From positions 10,748,828 through 10,812,827 of the forward strand of contig QXEO01000531.1 of NCBI GenBank assembly GCA_007115705.1: 64,000 nucleotides of DNA. The letters run 5' to 3'. This DNA comes from Dactylis glomerata (taxonomy: Eukaryota; Streptophyta; Magnoliopsida; Poales; Poaceae). Made by a program: the position numbers and the translations under genes. Positions 12,023-23,575 of this stretch are shown here, piece after piece (positions within the stretch are counted from its first letter, which is position 1; each line of letters starts with the position of its first letter). Below the pieces are notes generated by a model. The model searched no databases. It had not been told where the DNA came from and was given only the letters and a program-made list of their open reading frames with translations.

Positions 12023-12298
12023 TCGATCCCCCTTCATCGGGCACCATATAGGCCCCAGTGCATTAACCACAGCCTCTGCGTACGATTACTTCTTGGAGAA
12101 CACCCTTGGCACAGCTTGTGGATCTCTCACATCAGCACCTTCTGCCTCATTACCTCCAATTCTCACACCCAGCCTCTCCGCCTCGGACAACTTCAAGACC
12201 CTCATCTTACCCTCCACAATCTTCATCATATCCTCTCTTCCTTCTTCACCGGAAACCACCAGAGATTTGCACCAGACTCCAGTAAACCAGATGAACAA
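12023..12298 (-). pseudogene. LINE-type gag-like ORF fragment (DUF4283 N-terminus)
   Basis: The minus-strand reading from 12298 gives a 70-codon open piece with LKLSEAERLGVRI and DPQAVPRVFSKK. After a stop near 12086 it continues in the same frame with ALGPIWCPMKG. This order matches what I know of the N-terminus of grass DUF4283 zinc-knuckle proteins, usually ORF1 of LINE elements (acidic start, DPQA..KVLS, then ALG.IWCP). The zinc knuckle itself is absent because H2 cuts the ORF at 12022. The 147 bases between 12299 and the probable Copia LTR at 12446 may be its leader; no gene is visible there. Confidence 0.5.
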
Positions 12299-12445
12299 AT
12301 AACCCTAGATAGGTGTTTTACGACCGCCAGCCCTAGGAACTTGCAGAAGGTTTATGGTGGCTAGGACTGGGGGAGGGATGCGCAGAGTCTAAGGGACTAC
12401 ACGCACACGGACAAACTATAGGGAGGAAGGCTAAGACGAGCATAT

Positions 12446-12870
12446 TGTTGGAATTTGGTTGTGGGCTTTAGCCCATGGCCCAATACAAATTCTGAAATTC
12501 TCATGGCCCATTCATGCCTAGCAAGGGGTGGCACCAAAGTTTAATCCCACCTTGCTAGTTTGATGGGAGTTGCACCAATATATGTAGTGGGGTGTTCTAC
12601 TACCTTCTAAAGTGAGAGAAGAGCAGTGGCTTACACGCGCGCTCCTCCTCCTCCGCCGCCCGCCTCGCCTCGCCTCGTCATGATGCGCGCGCGCCGCGGT
12701 TTGTGGAATTGTGCCTCGATGCCGAGCTTACTTATCTTTTTGTTGTTCGGGAAAATTATTGTGCGAGTTATTTTTATGTCAGCCATTTCCGAATTTTCCG
12801 GTCGTGGGCTGTTACTACCTCGAACGTGGGCTGCACCTGACGTCTTACTCGATCGGCACTATATAAGTAG
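12446..12870 (+). repeat. Probable Copia-type LTR, left part (split by D)
   Basis: Starts TGTTGGAATTTGG and contains a TGACGTC box (12839-12845) and a TATA box CTATATAAG (12859-12867), only a few bases before D's insertion point. Continuing after D (55497 onward), the sequence runs to TTTCAACA at 56047, which mirrors the TGTTGGAA start. The total would be about 976 bp. No primer site follows and the flanking 5-mers (CATAT, CCGAC) differ, so it would be a solo or truncated LTR. The alternative is a host promoter cut from its gene. Confidence 0.45.
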
Positions 12871-13205
12871 TGACAAGGGTATAGATAATAGAGCCCGTCA
12901 GTTGAGTACCCCTGAGGCCCGTTAGACTAGGCCCAATTGTAATATTAGTCGAAATACGAGTTCATATCGTATGTCGATATTGTAATCTGTATCGGATCCC
13001 ACCCGATCCTCGAGACCTGGCCATCTATATATAGGGGCCAGGAGGGGACGGTGTGGGACAGATTGAAAGCAAGCCAGGTTTTACACCCACGTTTACTTTT
13101 GATACACACCTTGTTTGACTGACTTTACCTTCGAGTTCATCCGACGTCCTATCTCCCCGATCCTAAGTCCTTCATATAGGACATTTGTCGAGTTAACCCT
13201 CGTCA
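12871..13205 (+). repeat. Element D 5' LTR (335 bp)
   Basis: TGACAAGGGTATAG...CCCTCGTCA with a CTATATATAGG box at 13024-13034. It differs from the 3' LTR at only a handful of positions by eye plus a 2-bp length change in the TATA repeat. Confidence 0.95.
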
Positions 13206-13207
13206 AT

Positions 13208-13217
13208 TGGCACCGAC
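13208..13217 (+). other. Element D primer binding site, split by C
   Basis: TGGCACCGAC, continued after C as CGTGGGGACTC from 21483. The same site is intact in B (TGGCGCTGACCGTGGGGAC). C inserted inside it, so D can no longer be primed. I cannot assign the tRNA with confidence. Confidence 0.6.
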
Positions 13218-14757
13218 TGATACGTCTCCAATGTATCTATAATTTTTGATGCTCCATGCTTGTTTTTACACCATTTGCCTTGTGTTTCATTACACTTCAT
13301 GGCATTTTTATGCGATTTCCGGAACTAACCTATTGACAAGATGCCACAGTGCTAGTTCCCTGTTTTCTGCTGTTTTTGTGTTTCAGAAGTGATACATAGG
13401 AAATATTCTCGGAATTGGACGAAACAAGTTCCTGAAGTCTTATTTTGCCCGGAAGCTTCCAGAGATCTGAAGAGGCGAAGGAGAGGGGCCACAGGCCAGC
13501 CTCACACTAGGCCGGCACGGCCCAAGCCCTGGCCGCGCCGCCTAGGAGTGAGGAGGCCTGGGGCCACTCCTGACGACGCCCCTTCGCCTATATAAAGCCT
13601 CGGGATGGAAAACCCTAGGGGAGTCGGCGAAATTTCCAGAACAGTTCCATAGCTCCGCCGCCGCCATCGACGAATTTCGGGGCACAGAAGTCTCTGTTTC
13701 GGCACCCTGCCGGAATGGGGAAGTGCCCCCGTAGCCATCTCCATCGGTCTCCATCGCCGTCTCCGCCGTCTCCATCGACCTCACCGCCATCTCCATCAAC
13801 CTTGTTGTCTCCTATGATGAGGAGGGAGTAGTTCTCCCCGGGGCTGAGGGCTCTACCGGTAGCTATGTGGTTCACCTCTCTCTCCCATGATGTGATCTTT
13901 ATGTGATCATGAGCTTTGTATCATGCTGAATAAGTAGATGCTACTCTTCTTCATTATGTGTACTCTAGTGTGTTATTAAAGTAATCTATTCCTCCTGTCA
14001 TGGTGTAACGGTGACAGTGCATGCATCGTGGTGGTACTTGGTCTAGGCTACGATTGTGATCTCTTATGGATTATGAGAATAATTATCACTATGATAGTAT
14101 TGAAGTGATCTTTTCCTCCTTTCATGGTGTAATGTTGACAGTGTGTGCACTGTGTTAGTACTTGGTCTAAGTTGCATTAATATTTATCTTGAATTGTGAT
14201 TTGATTTGGATATCTCTATGAGTGGTGTTTGTCAAGTACTTGATGAACTTTGAGGAGTGCTTTGTAGCCCTACGCAATGATTAGTGTTATTCAATAGGAG
14301 AGTAATTCAGAGTACCTTAGTGAAGAGAAGTTATTTATTTGTTCAATTATGTTATATTTGTTGGGAGTGTGTCCACTAGTGAAAGTATGATCCCTAGGCC
14401 TTGTTTCCAAGATTTGCACACCGTTTACTTGCTGTTTTGTTACTTGTTTGCTTGCTGCCATTTTTATTCCAGATTGCATTTACTACTTATAATCATCTAT
14501 ACCACTTGTATTTCACTATCTCTTCGCCGAACTAGTGCGCCTATACATCTGACAAGTGTATTGGGTGTGTTGGGGACACAAGAGACTTTCTGTATCGTAA
14601 TTGCAGGGTTGCTTGAGAGGGATAGCTTTGACCTCTTCCTCCCTAAGTTCGATAAACCTTGGGTGATCCACTTAAGGGAAACTTGCTACTGTTCTACAAA
14701 CCTCTGCACTTGGAGGCCCAACACTGTCTACAAGAACAGACGCGTGTGTAGACATCA
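13218..14757 (+). repeat. Element C 5' LTR (1540 bp)
   Basis: TGATACGTCTCCAATGTATC...GTAGACATCA. It carries a large imperfect hairpin at about 13498-13554 (CCTCACACTAGG...CCTAGGAGTGAGG arms) and a TATA box CCTATATAAAGCC near 13588. A leader with GAAAACCCTAGGG follows. Confidence 0.95.
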
Positions 14758-14767
14758 AGCTCTTTTC

Positions 14768-14785
14768 TGGCGTCATTGCCGGGGA
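14768..14785 (+). other. Element C primer binding site (tRNA-Asp, two mismatches)
   Basis: TGGCGTCATTGCCGGGGA differs at two bases from A's perfect tRNA-Asp complement. Both changes could be post-insertion decay. Confidence 0.75.
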
Positions 14786-14897
14786 GGTAAGGTAAAAGGT
14801 ACTCGCATCCTCCTGTGTGAGTGCTCGGAGTTATTTCCTTTAGATTCTGCAATTATATCTTTTTGTTTCTTGTTTTTATTTTCACTAGTTAGGCTTA

Positions 14898-16711
14898 ATG
14901 GAAAATAAAGAGTTCTTTAGTCTTTTTCCTGAGTTTAGATATGAAGTGTTTGAAGAGAAAATTGAAAAACCTTTGGAGCTTATTTCGCATAGCAATGTTA
15001 TTAGTATGAATGCTTTGAATCCCGTTATTGCTAATGCTATGAAAAAGTCTAAGCTTCGGGAAGCTGGTTTTGTTAAGCATGATATTTTTAGTTCCCTACT
15101 TTAGTGGAGAAAATTTGCTCTGATGATATTTTATCTCCCATTTGTGATGTTTCTAATGATGCTTGTGCTCTTCATCCTTTTGAAATACCTATGAAGATTG
15201 TTGAACGTGTTAGGAATAACTGCTATTTAGGAGATGGAACTGTCCATCCTGGCGATCATTTGCTTTCTATACATGAATTATGCGAGTTGTTCCATTGTGC
15301 AGGTATTTCAATGAACCAAGTTAAGAAGAAGCTATTCTCTTTTTCACTGAAAGGCATAGCTGAGGAATGGTATAAAACACTGAAGGATGGTCGATCTATT
15401 GACTGGGAGGAAATTGAACATCTCTTTTATTCTAAATTCTATCCTTCTAGTCAGGTTTATAAAGATAGAAACTACATTTATAATTTCCATCGGCATGAGG
15501 GAGAAAGCATTGCCCAAGCATGGGGAAGATTGAAGTTACTAATGCACAAATGTCCTATTCATGATCTTCCCCGTAATATTATTATTAATAATTTTTATGC
15601 AAGGCTTTCAGAATACTACCAGGACTATCTAGATGCATGCTTTGATGGGTCTTTCACAAGCAAGGATGTTGACACCAAGTGGGATCTGCTTGAAACAATT
15701 CAAAACAATATTGAAGGTTGGGATAGCGACAAAGGTAAAGGATCAGGTATGAATTATGAGTTTGGTTGCATTAAGTCTTTTGCTGAAACTGCTAATTTTC
15801 AAGAGCTTAGTGCTAAATATGGTCTTGATCCTCAAATTATGGTTGATTGTTTTAAAGCCTTTGCTTCCCATATGAATGTTCCTAAAGGAAATGGGGACGT
15901 GTATCATGAACCTTTTAAGGACACTTGCATACAAAGTGATATTGTTATTGATGAATCCAATAAACATGCTCAAACTTCTAAAAGTCCTATTTCTTATAAG
16001 CATGTTAATTTTTGTGGAATACATAGACCTTGTGAACAGAGTTACAACAAGGAAGATTATTGCATCACCCACGCAAATGAAGAAACCAGTATGTGGTACA
16101 AGGATATAGGCGAGATCGGTAAAAAGGTTTGTGAGCTTTATCCTTTTCTTTGTAAACATTGCGATGACATAGGTCATTTTAATTTCCAATGCTCAAGCCT
16201 TAATAGTTACTCTTCTAGTACCTTAAGTTTATATTGTGATGACAAGATTACTCTCAATCAGCATGATGAGCTCACTTTGTTCTTGGCGTGTGAAGAGATA
16301 TCTAGAAAGATTGCTTTGATAGATATGAATGATGTTGATATTAATAGCACCCTTCGTGGTTGTCGTCTCTATTGTGCTAAAGATTGCCTTGCAAATACTT
16401 ACATTCAAAATCTTATAAAACTTGATATTTTGCCAAGCTATGACAGGACTGATAGATGTTTTTATCTTATTAATACAGAGGAGGAATCCTCCAAAGTTTC
16501 TTCTATTGTTTCTGTCAGCAAATCAAATTATGTGGAGAAGATGCCTTTCCCTCCTAAAGAATATGTGGAGAAGATGCCCTTCAAGTCTCTCCCTTCTAAA
16601 GGAGAGAGTAAGAAGAGTATGAAGAAGAAGAAGAAGAGTAAAAGGCGAGAGGACACGGTATCTTCCCCTAAGCGTTATAAAACTGCTATAGATTATGATA
16701 ATTCTGATTAG
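14898..16711 (+). pseudogene. Element C gag, one frameshift
   Basis: A first open part (14898-15104, opening MENKEFFSLFPEF) and a second (about 15105-16711, 535 codons) are shifted by one base. Element A has one more base in the CCC run there (compare 3955-3970 with 15091-15101). The second part holds a retrotransposon gag domain (PF03732-like): LFSFSLKGIAEEWYKTL, then F..KFYPSSQVYKDRN, then GES..QAWGRLKLLMHKCP. A single C..C....H....C-like segment (CKHCDDIGHFNFQC, about 16156-16197) looks like a zinc knuckle. The end is Lys/Arg-rich. Expected role: capsid protein of the particle. Confidence 0.75.
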
Positions 16712-16723
16712 GATGATGTTCCT

Positions 16724-17251
16724 ATGCCTATTACCTATTTTAGTGATCATGATTGGGAAAAGCACTCTACTTTTGATATTGAAAATCTTTTTGGTACCAA
16801 TTCTAAGGTTAATAATTGTTGTACCATTAGTGTTATCCATGTTCCTTCTTATGATGATATGTTTGATGAATATGCTTTGCGAAATAGCTGTTCTCTAGCT
16901 TGTGATTTTACTAAACCTCTAGTTTTTGATGATTATGGTGATGGGAATAATTATTCTGTTGAATCTGCTCCTACTACTATTGTTCATGTGGGGAGTATTA
17001 ATTCTTTTATGCATGTGGCTCATGATAGGGAAGCTTTATGTGATAGTTATATTGTTAATTCTATTCATGATGCTACTAAAAGTTATTATGAGAGAGGGAA
17101 ACATGGTTTGATGGATCTTAAAAATATTGAGTTTCCCCTCTTTTTGTTGCAATTCTTGAAGTTGTACTTGTTTTGCCTTCCTATGCTTTTTGCTTTGCGC
17201 TTTCATGACTTGTCTCTTTCCAAGACTATTTTTCATAGGAAGTGGTTTTGA
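16724..17251 (+). pseudogene. Element C ORF downstream of gag, unknown function
   Basis: 175 codons, separated from gag by a stop at 16709-16711 in the same region. It is rich in Asp, Tyr and Ser and ends in a hydrophobic stretch (FPLFLLQFLKLYLFCLPML) that could be membrane-associated. It is homologous to the C-terminal two thirds of the A ORF (3769-4533), with SINSFMHVAHDR and SYYERGKH conserved. I do not recognise a family. It may be the C-terminal part of the Gag polyprotein in this group of elements. Confidence 0.4.
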
Positions 17252-19937
17252 TTTAAATGTGTTCCATACTTGATTTTTGATGCTCTCTATTGCTTTAAGT
17301 TCCTATATGGCGCCTTTGCCTCAAGATCTTATATGGCGCCCACATGAGCATCTTTACAAATTAATGCGCCTAGCTCAAAGGCATTAAAGAAAAGCACTCT
17401 TGGGAGATAACCCAATGTTTTTACATTCAGTTCTTTTTCTTTTATTTGAGTCTTGGAAGTTATTACTACTGTAATAACTGCTCCTTATCCTTTTTATTTC
17501 GTTGTTGTGCCAAGAGAAGCCTCTAATTTGGGTAAGGTAAAGATTTGGGGATGTTGCTGTCCTGAAACTGCTTTTGGTTCTGCACCGTAAAAATTCGTGA
17601 AAATTCTCTGTATATCTTTTGGACCTGCGATTTCTTGTGCATATGCCCCAGGTTATATCCAAACTTTCATTAGTTTAACACTTTTTGATTTGAGCAACAG
17701 AAAACACCTTAAAAATTCGACCTTTATCAGCTGTTCTGTTTTGACAGATTTCTGCCAATATTTGTGTTTGCCGCTTTATCGCTTTCTTTTTGAGTTCTTT
17801 TGATCATGGAGCTTTTGGGTAAGCTGCTACAGTAGTATATGATTTATATGTGGTGGTTTTGAGTTTAAACCTGAAGCAAAAAGGGTTGATTATATGTTAT
17901 GCCTACACTAATGTTGCTAACAGATTTGTGTTTAGTTTTGTATGAAGGAAGTTTTCAAGTGTAGGGATTGGAGAATGATGAGATGAGTTGAAGTATGGAC
18001 AAAAGCTCAAGCTTGGGGATGCCCATGCATCACCCCAAGAAATATCCAAGAAGTACAAGCGTCAAAGCTTGGGGATGCCCCCGAGGCACCCCTTCTTCAT
18101 CGGCAAAAATCAGGTCACCTTTCAAGACACTATATTTTTATTGCTTCATGCACTATGTGTTTTTCTTGGAGCGTCAGTTATTTTAGTTTTCTTTATTAGT
18201 TTAGTTTTGTTTGCTACAATAAATGTTTGGATCACATCTTGTGTTTGGAGAGAGATATGCTCCGTTTTTCATTCGCCAAGAACACTCCATTTTTCACTCT
18301 TATCGTTTCAACGAGTGTTCTCTTTTTCTGCTACCGCGTTTAGCTTGCATTTTTCGCCTTGATTTGTGTTCAGATCTTGTTATATCTTTTCATCAAGGTG
18401 TATTTTTGCCTCTTATCTTTATTGGTTTTCATCAAAAGAGGTGCTTATAAAAAATTTGAATGGTGTTGGAAAAGATAAAAAGCTTTATGCAAAAAAGTGG
18501 TACAAGAAGGAGCTTGTGTAGACTGTGGCTTAGGCTTTTTCATGTCATGCTTGATTTCTTTTTGATAGTATGCTTAGTGATTTTTTCTGTAGCATGACTT
18601 GTCTCAAATGACTGAGATTGCTTAATGAGCCTTTGAAAAAATCATGCGTTGTTTATATTATTTGGAAGCATTAATTTGGTTTTCTCCTTTGATGCTTTAT
18701 TTGGGTTGACTTGGCACATGCTTACACCATGTTGACTACAAAATAAGTCGCCTATAGCCTCTATGATCATTTGGTTTTTTACTTTTGATGCCATCTTATG
18801 CTTCTATCAATGATGCTTTGTCGCTTTGCATGATTATGGCCGTTATTGCTCTCTTAGTTGGTCGCTTCCAGTCTTTTGCTAGCCCTCATTTTGTACTGAG
18901 TATGAGCTCTACTCGTGCATCCAACTCCCAAAAACCAAGTTTGCCATTGTGTCCACTATAAATTCCTATGCATGGTATTTGTAAGCCATTCCAAGTAAAT
19001 TTGCATGTGCTACCTTTCAAAAACCTTCAAAACACTTCTCGTTTTGCGACACTATTTTCAGCTCATGGGGACGTAGTGGTCGGATTTGCTATCTTCCATA
19101 TTGCTTATTCCAAAAAGAAAAAAAAGAAAAAAAGAAAAGAAAAAAAGGCACTCCTCCATGGAATGTGAATATTGGTGGGCACCCGATGGAATCGGTTAGC
19201 CATGGTTTGTGAAAGGAAAAAAGGTGGGGAGGAGTGCCAAGCTTTATAAAAGAGCACAAAAGTGCCAATCTCTCTCTCAAAAACTTGCTTCATTTTTGTA
19301 TGGAAGATAGTAAGAACCCCATTGCCAGTCGTTGACAAAAGCAACCACCTCTCAAAACCCAAGTTTTATCTCTCTGTTTTACAAATGAAAAGCTCTAGCA
19401 CATGTTTAATCACTGCTTCCCTCCGCGAAGGGCCTTTCTTTTACTTTTATGTTGAGTCACCACCTTCTATCTTTATGCACCATTAGGAGAGCATAGTTGT
19501 CATTCTGAGTATAATGTGCATTGTCCCAAAGTTTTCATTGATTGATTCATATTGTTGGTTTCACTTGTTCTTAAATTACTTGTATCTAGTCACCCTCTTA
19601 AACTTGAAGGTGTCCTATGCATTTATGTTTTGCTCTCCATGAAGGACAAGCTGAAAACCATTTGTATATTTTTCCTTATGATTTGAACACATGTTTGACT
19701 TTCATTGTTTCATTATCATGATCTTTTGTTTGTGTTCATTTTCATGTTTATAACATGGTTGCTAAGTTTCTATTATCAAGATTATGTCTTTCATGCCCAT
19801 GTTTTAAGTTCTTTGATCCTAGCTCACAACGCTAACATATATGATCAAGATTGTGTAGGTGCATGTCACCTCAAAAATTATTTCTTTTGTTATCACTTAC
19901 CTACTCGAGGACGAGCAGGAGTTAAGCTTGGGGATGC
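17252..19937 (+). other. Element C 3' non-coding internal region with polypurine tracts
   Basis: No supportable gene in 2.7 kb. AAGCTTGGGGATGC occurs internally at about 18009 and 18065 and again directly before the 3' LTR (19923-19936). The first internal copy is in an inverted repeat with CATCACCCCAAG. An A/G tract lies at 19114-19146. The layout is collinear with A (4534-7118). Confidence 0.6.
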
Positions 19938-21477
19938 TGATACGTCTCCAACGTATCTATAATTTTTGATGCTCCATGCTTGTTTTTACACCATTTGCCT
20001 TGTGTTTCGTTACACTTCGTCGCATTTTTATGCGATTTCCGGAACTAACCTATTGACAACATTCCACAGTGCCAGTTCCCTGTTTTCTGTTGTTTTTGTG
20101 TTTCAGAAGTGATACAGAGGAAATATTCTCGGAATTGGACGAAACAAGTTCCTGAAGTCTTATTTTGCCCGGAAGCTTCCAGAGATCCGAAGAGGCGAAG
20201 GAGAGGGGCCACAGGCCAGCCTCACACTAGGCCGGCGCGGCCCAGGCCCTGGCCGTGCCGCCTAGGTGTGAGGAGGCCTGGGGCCACTCCTGACGACGCC
20301 CCTTCGCCTATATAAAGCCTCGGGATGGAAAACCCTAGGGGAGTCGGCGAAATTTCCAGAGCAGTTCCGTAGCTCCACGGCCGCCGTCGATGAATTTCAG
20401 GGGACAGAAGTCTCTGTTCCGGCACCCTGCCGGGATGGGGAAGTGCCCTCGGAGCCATCTCCATCGGTCTCCATCGCCGTCTCCGCCGTCTCCATCGACC
20501 TCACCGCCATCTCCATCAACCTTGTTGTCTCCTATGATGAGGAGGGAGTAGTTCTCCCCGGGGCTGAGGGCTCTACCGGTAGCTATGTGGTTCACCTCTC
20601 TCTCCTATGATGTGATCTTTATATGATCGTGAGCTTTGTATCATGTTGAATAAGTAGATGCTACTCTTCTTCATTATGTGTACTCTAGTGTGTTATTAAA
20701 GTAATCTATTCCTCCTGCCATGGTGTAACGGTGACAGTGCGTGCATCATGGTGGTACTTGGTCTAGGCTACGATTGTGATCTCTTATGGATTATGAGAAT
20801 AATTATCACTATGATAGTATTGAAGTGATCTTTTCCTCCTTTCATGGTGTAATGTTGACAGTGTGTGCATCGTGTTAGTACTTGGTCTAAGTTGCATTAA
20901 TATTTATCTTGAATTGTGATTTGATTTGGATATCTCTATGAGTGGTGTTTGTCAAGTACTTGATGAACTTTGAGGAGTGCTTCGTAGCCCTACACAATGA
21001 TTAGTGTTATTCAATAGGAGAGTAATTCAGAGTACCTTAGTGAAGAGAAGTTATTTATTTGTTCAATTATGTTATATTTGTTGGGAGTGTGTCCACTAGT
21101 GAAAGTATGATCCCTAGGCCTTGTTTCCAAGCTTTGCACACCGTTTACTTGCTGTTTTGTTACTTGTTTGCTTGCTGCCATTTTTATTCCAGATTGCATT
21201 TACTACTTATAATCATCTATACCACTTGTATTTCACTATCTCTTCGCCGAACTAGTGCGCCTATACATCTGACAAGTGTATTGGGTGTGTTGGGGACACA
21301 AGAGACTTTCTGTATCATAATTGCAGGGTTGCTTGAGAGGGATAGCTTTGACCTCTTCCTCCCTGAGTTTGATAAACCTTGGGTGATCCACTTAAGGGAA
21401 ACTTGCTGCTGTTCTACAAACCTCTGCACTTGGAGGCCCAACACTGTCTACAAGAACAGACGCGTGCGTAGACATCA
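19938..21477 (+). repeat. Element C 3' LTR (1540 bp)
   Basis: Partner of 13218-14757, with the same ends; followed by CCGAC and then D's internal sequence. Confidence 0.95.
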
Positions 21478-21507
21478 CCGACCGTGGGGACTCGGGGCAT
21501 TGGAATC

Positions 21508-22185
21508 ATGAATTTGACGGCTTTTTCGCTTTTAGCTAGTAACAATCCAAAAGTCGACGAAGATCAAGAGATGGAGCCGACCATCGGAAGTTTGAGCTTC
21601 TACATCGGACCTTCGGGTTCAACTCGCCTTTCGGATCTGACGAAATCGGGTCCGTCGGCAAGCAAAGCTGAGAGAACCACAGTATCTGAATACAGCAACA
21701 GAAGATACAAAAGATAAACTCAAGGAATTCGACAAAACTCGGGGAAAGCCCGGCATGGAGAAAGCAGTGGCTAAAACTCATGACAGTTCAAGGGATTTCA
21801 CCATCGAAAGCAGTGGCATCTCCAGAAGCATACATCAGTTATTTGTCATTATCACTGAAGCAGCAGAAGAGGACAATCACGAAGGCAACAAAGAGGCCGA
21901 CCTGCAAGTCGACAAACTAAGGAGTAACAGCAAAAAGGAAAAGGAGAAAATTCACGTTTCAACCGGAGAGTAGAGAATCATTATGTCAGCCATCAATCAC
22001 GGCACAGAGGTACCCACAGATTCAAGGAGAGAGGTTCTGATGGGGTACCAGTACACGCTGCACCAGCACAAAAAGAAGCTAAGGGAGGAAAGAGACATGT
22101 TTATGAGAAGCCGAGGTGACAACAGTACGTCAAGTGGAGGATACTGGGATGAGTATAGCGACGCATCAGAGTGCAGCATGGAAAG
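21508..22185 (+). pseudogene. Element D gag, 5' part
   Basis: Starts at ATG 21508 (MNLTAFSLLAS) and resumes after E at 31630. Relative to B it has a deletion of about 45 bp near 21690 and a TAG at 21971-21973 where B reads TGG. The segment REVLMGYQYTLHQHKKKLREERD is shared with B and G. It is charged and probably coiled-coil-like. It ends at E's target copy GAAAG (22181-22185). Confidence 0.75.
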
Positions 22186-23575
22186 TGATGACCCACAAGT
22201 ATAGGGGATCGCAACAGTCTTCGAGGGAAGTAAAATCCAAATTTATTTATTCGACACAAGGGGAGCCAAAGAATATTTATAAGCCTTAACAGATGAGTTG
22301 TCAATTCAGCTGCACCTGGAAACAGACTTGCTTGCAGCGGTTTATCAGTAGCAATAGTTTTATAGTGGTGATAGTAGTGAAACAGTAGTAAAATAAAAGT
22401 AGTAATAGTAGCAATAGTAAACAGTAGGATAAAATACTGTAGGCATAGGGATGGATGTACGGGCGTTGCATGGATAAGATAATTCATGAAATCAGTGAGA
22501 CCTGGGCAATTGCAGATAAATAATATAAAGCATCCTAGTACTAACAATCATAGGCATGTATTCCATATATAGTCATACGTGCTCGCAATGAGAAACTTGC
22601 ACGACATCTTTTGTCCTACCAGCCTGTTGCAGTAGGGTCTCAAGGGAAACTACTGGTAATTAAGGTACTCCTTTTAATAAAGTACCAGAGCAAAGCATTA
22701 GCACTCGGTGAACACATGTGATCCTCACATCATAGCCATCCCCTCCGATTATCCTAATTTCTGTCACTTTGGGGCCTCGGATTCCGGACAACAATATGTG
22801 TATACAACTTGTAGGTAAGACCATAAATAACAAGTATCATCATAAAACAATAACAAGTTCAGATCTGAAATCATGGCACTCGGGCCCAAAGTGACAAGCA
22901 TTAAGCACAACAAGTTGCAACAATGTCATAAGCACTAATAAAAGATACTAGGCATTATGCCCTAACAATCTCATAGCAAATTACATGAATGATCTCATCC
23001 AATCCCTACCATCTTCTTCGCCTACAGCGGGAATTACTCACACATGGATGGGGGAGTCATGGATGGTTCATGGAGAGACATCGATGATGATGATGGTGAT
23101 GAAGATCTCCTCCAAATCCCCATCCCGGCAGGGTGCCAGAACGAAGTTTCTGGTTCCGAACCGCAGCTTTTGATGGTGGCGGCGCAGCGGAAGTCTATCT
23201 GGGAAAAACGCCCAACCCCCGCTCCTTTCAGGTCAGAGGGTATATGTAGGCGGAAGGAGGGGTCGAGGCGACGGCCGAGGTGGCCTCACCACAGGTGGGC
23301 GTGGCCAGGCCTAGGCCGCGCCCCCTGGTGGTGAGCCTGGGCCACTGCCTCCCTTCGTCTCTCCTTTTGGCTCCGTGGGTCTTCTCGCAAAATAGAATTT
23401 TTGCAATATTTTCTGGGATTTTTCCTAAAAGTCAGATTTCTGCACAAAAATGAGACACCAGAGCAATTCTGCTGAAAACAGCATTAGTCCATGTTAGTTG
23501 TATTCAAAACACACAAATTAGAGGAGAAACAATAGCTAAAGTGTTCGGGAAAGTAGATACGTTTTGGACGTATCA
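22186..23575 (-). repeat. Element E 3' LTR (1390 bp)
   Basis: On the minus strand starts TGATACGTCCAAAACGTATC and ends CTTGTGGGTCATCA. It has a GC-rich hairpin (about 23284-23335) and, 3' of it on the minus strand, a CTACATATACC TATA box near 23243. Confidence 0.95.

Larger units (their letters stand above)
13218..21477 (+). mobile_element. Element C: gag-only Gypsy-type LTR element, TSD CCGAC
   Basis: LTRs 13218-14757 and 19938-21477 (1540 bp each) with exact duplications CCGAC at 13213-13217 and 21478-21482. Same family as A, but its gag region is longer. No protease, RT or integrase is present, so it is non-autonomous. The LTR pair is clearly more diverged than A's (by eye about twice as many differences), so C is the older insertion. 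Confidence 0.95.

Noticed and set aside
12626..12925. 99-codon ORF in the Copia-like LTR
   Set aside because: Begins in a GC-rich simple stretch and runs across D's insertion point into D's LTR, so it cannot be one gene.
15743..16189. Antisense 148-codon ORF in element C
   Set aside because: Complement of the gag frame, AT-rich, with no domain and no counterpart in A.
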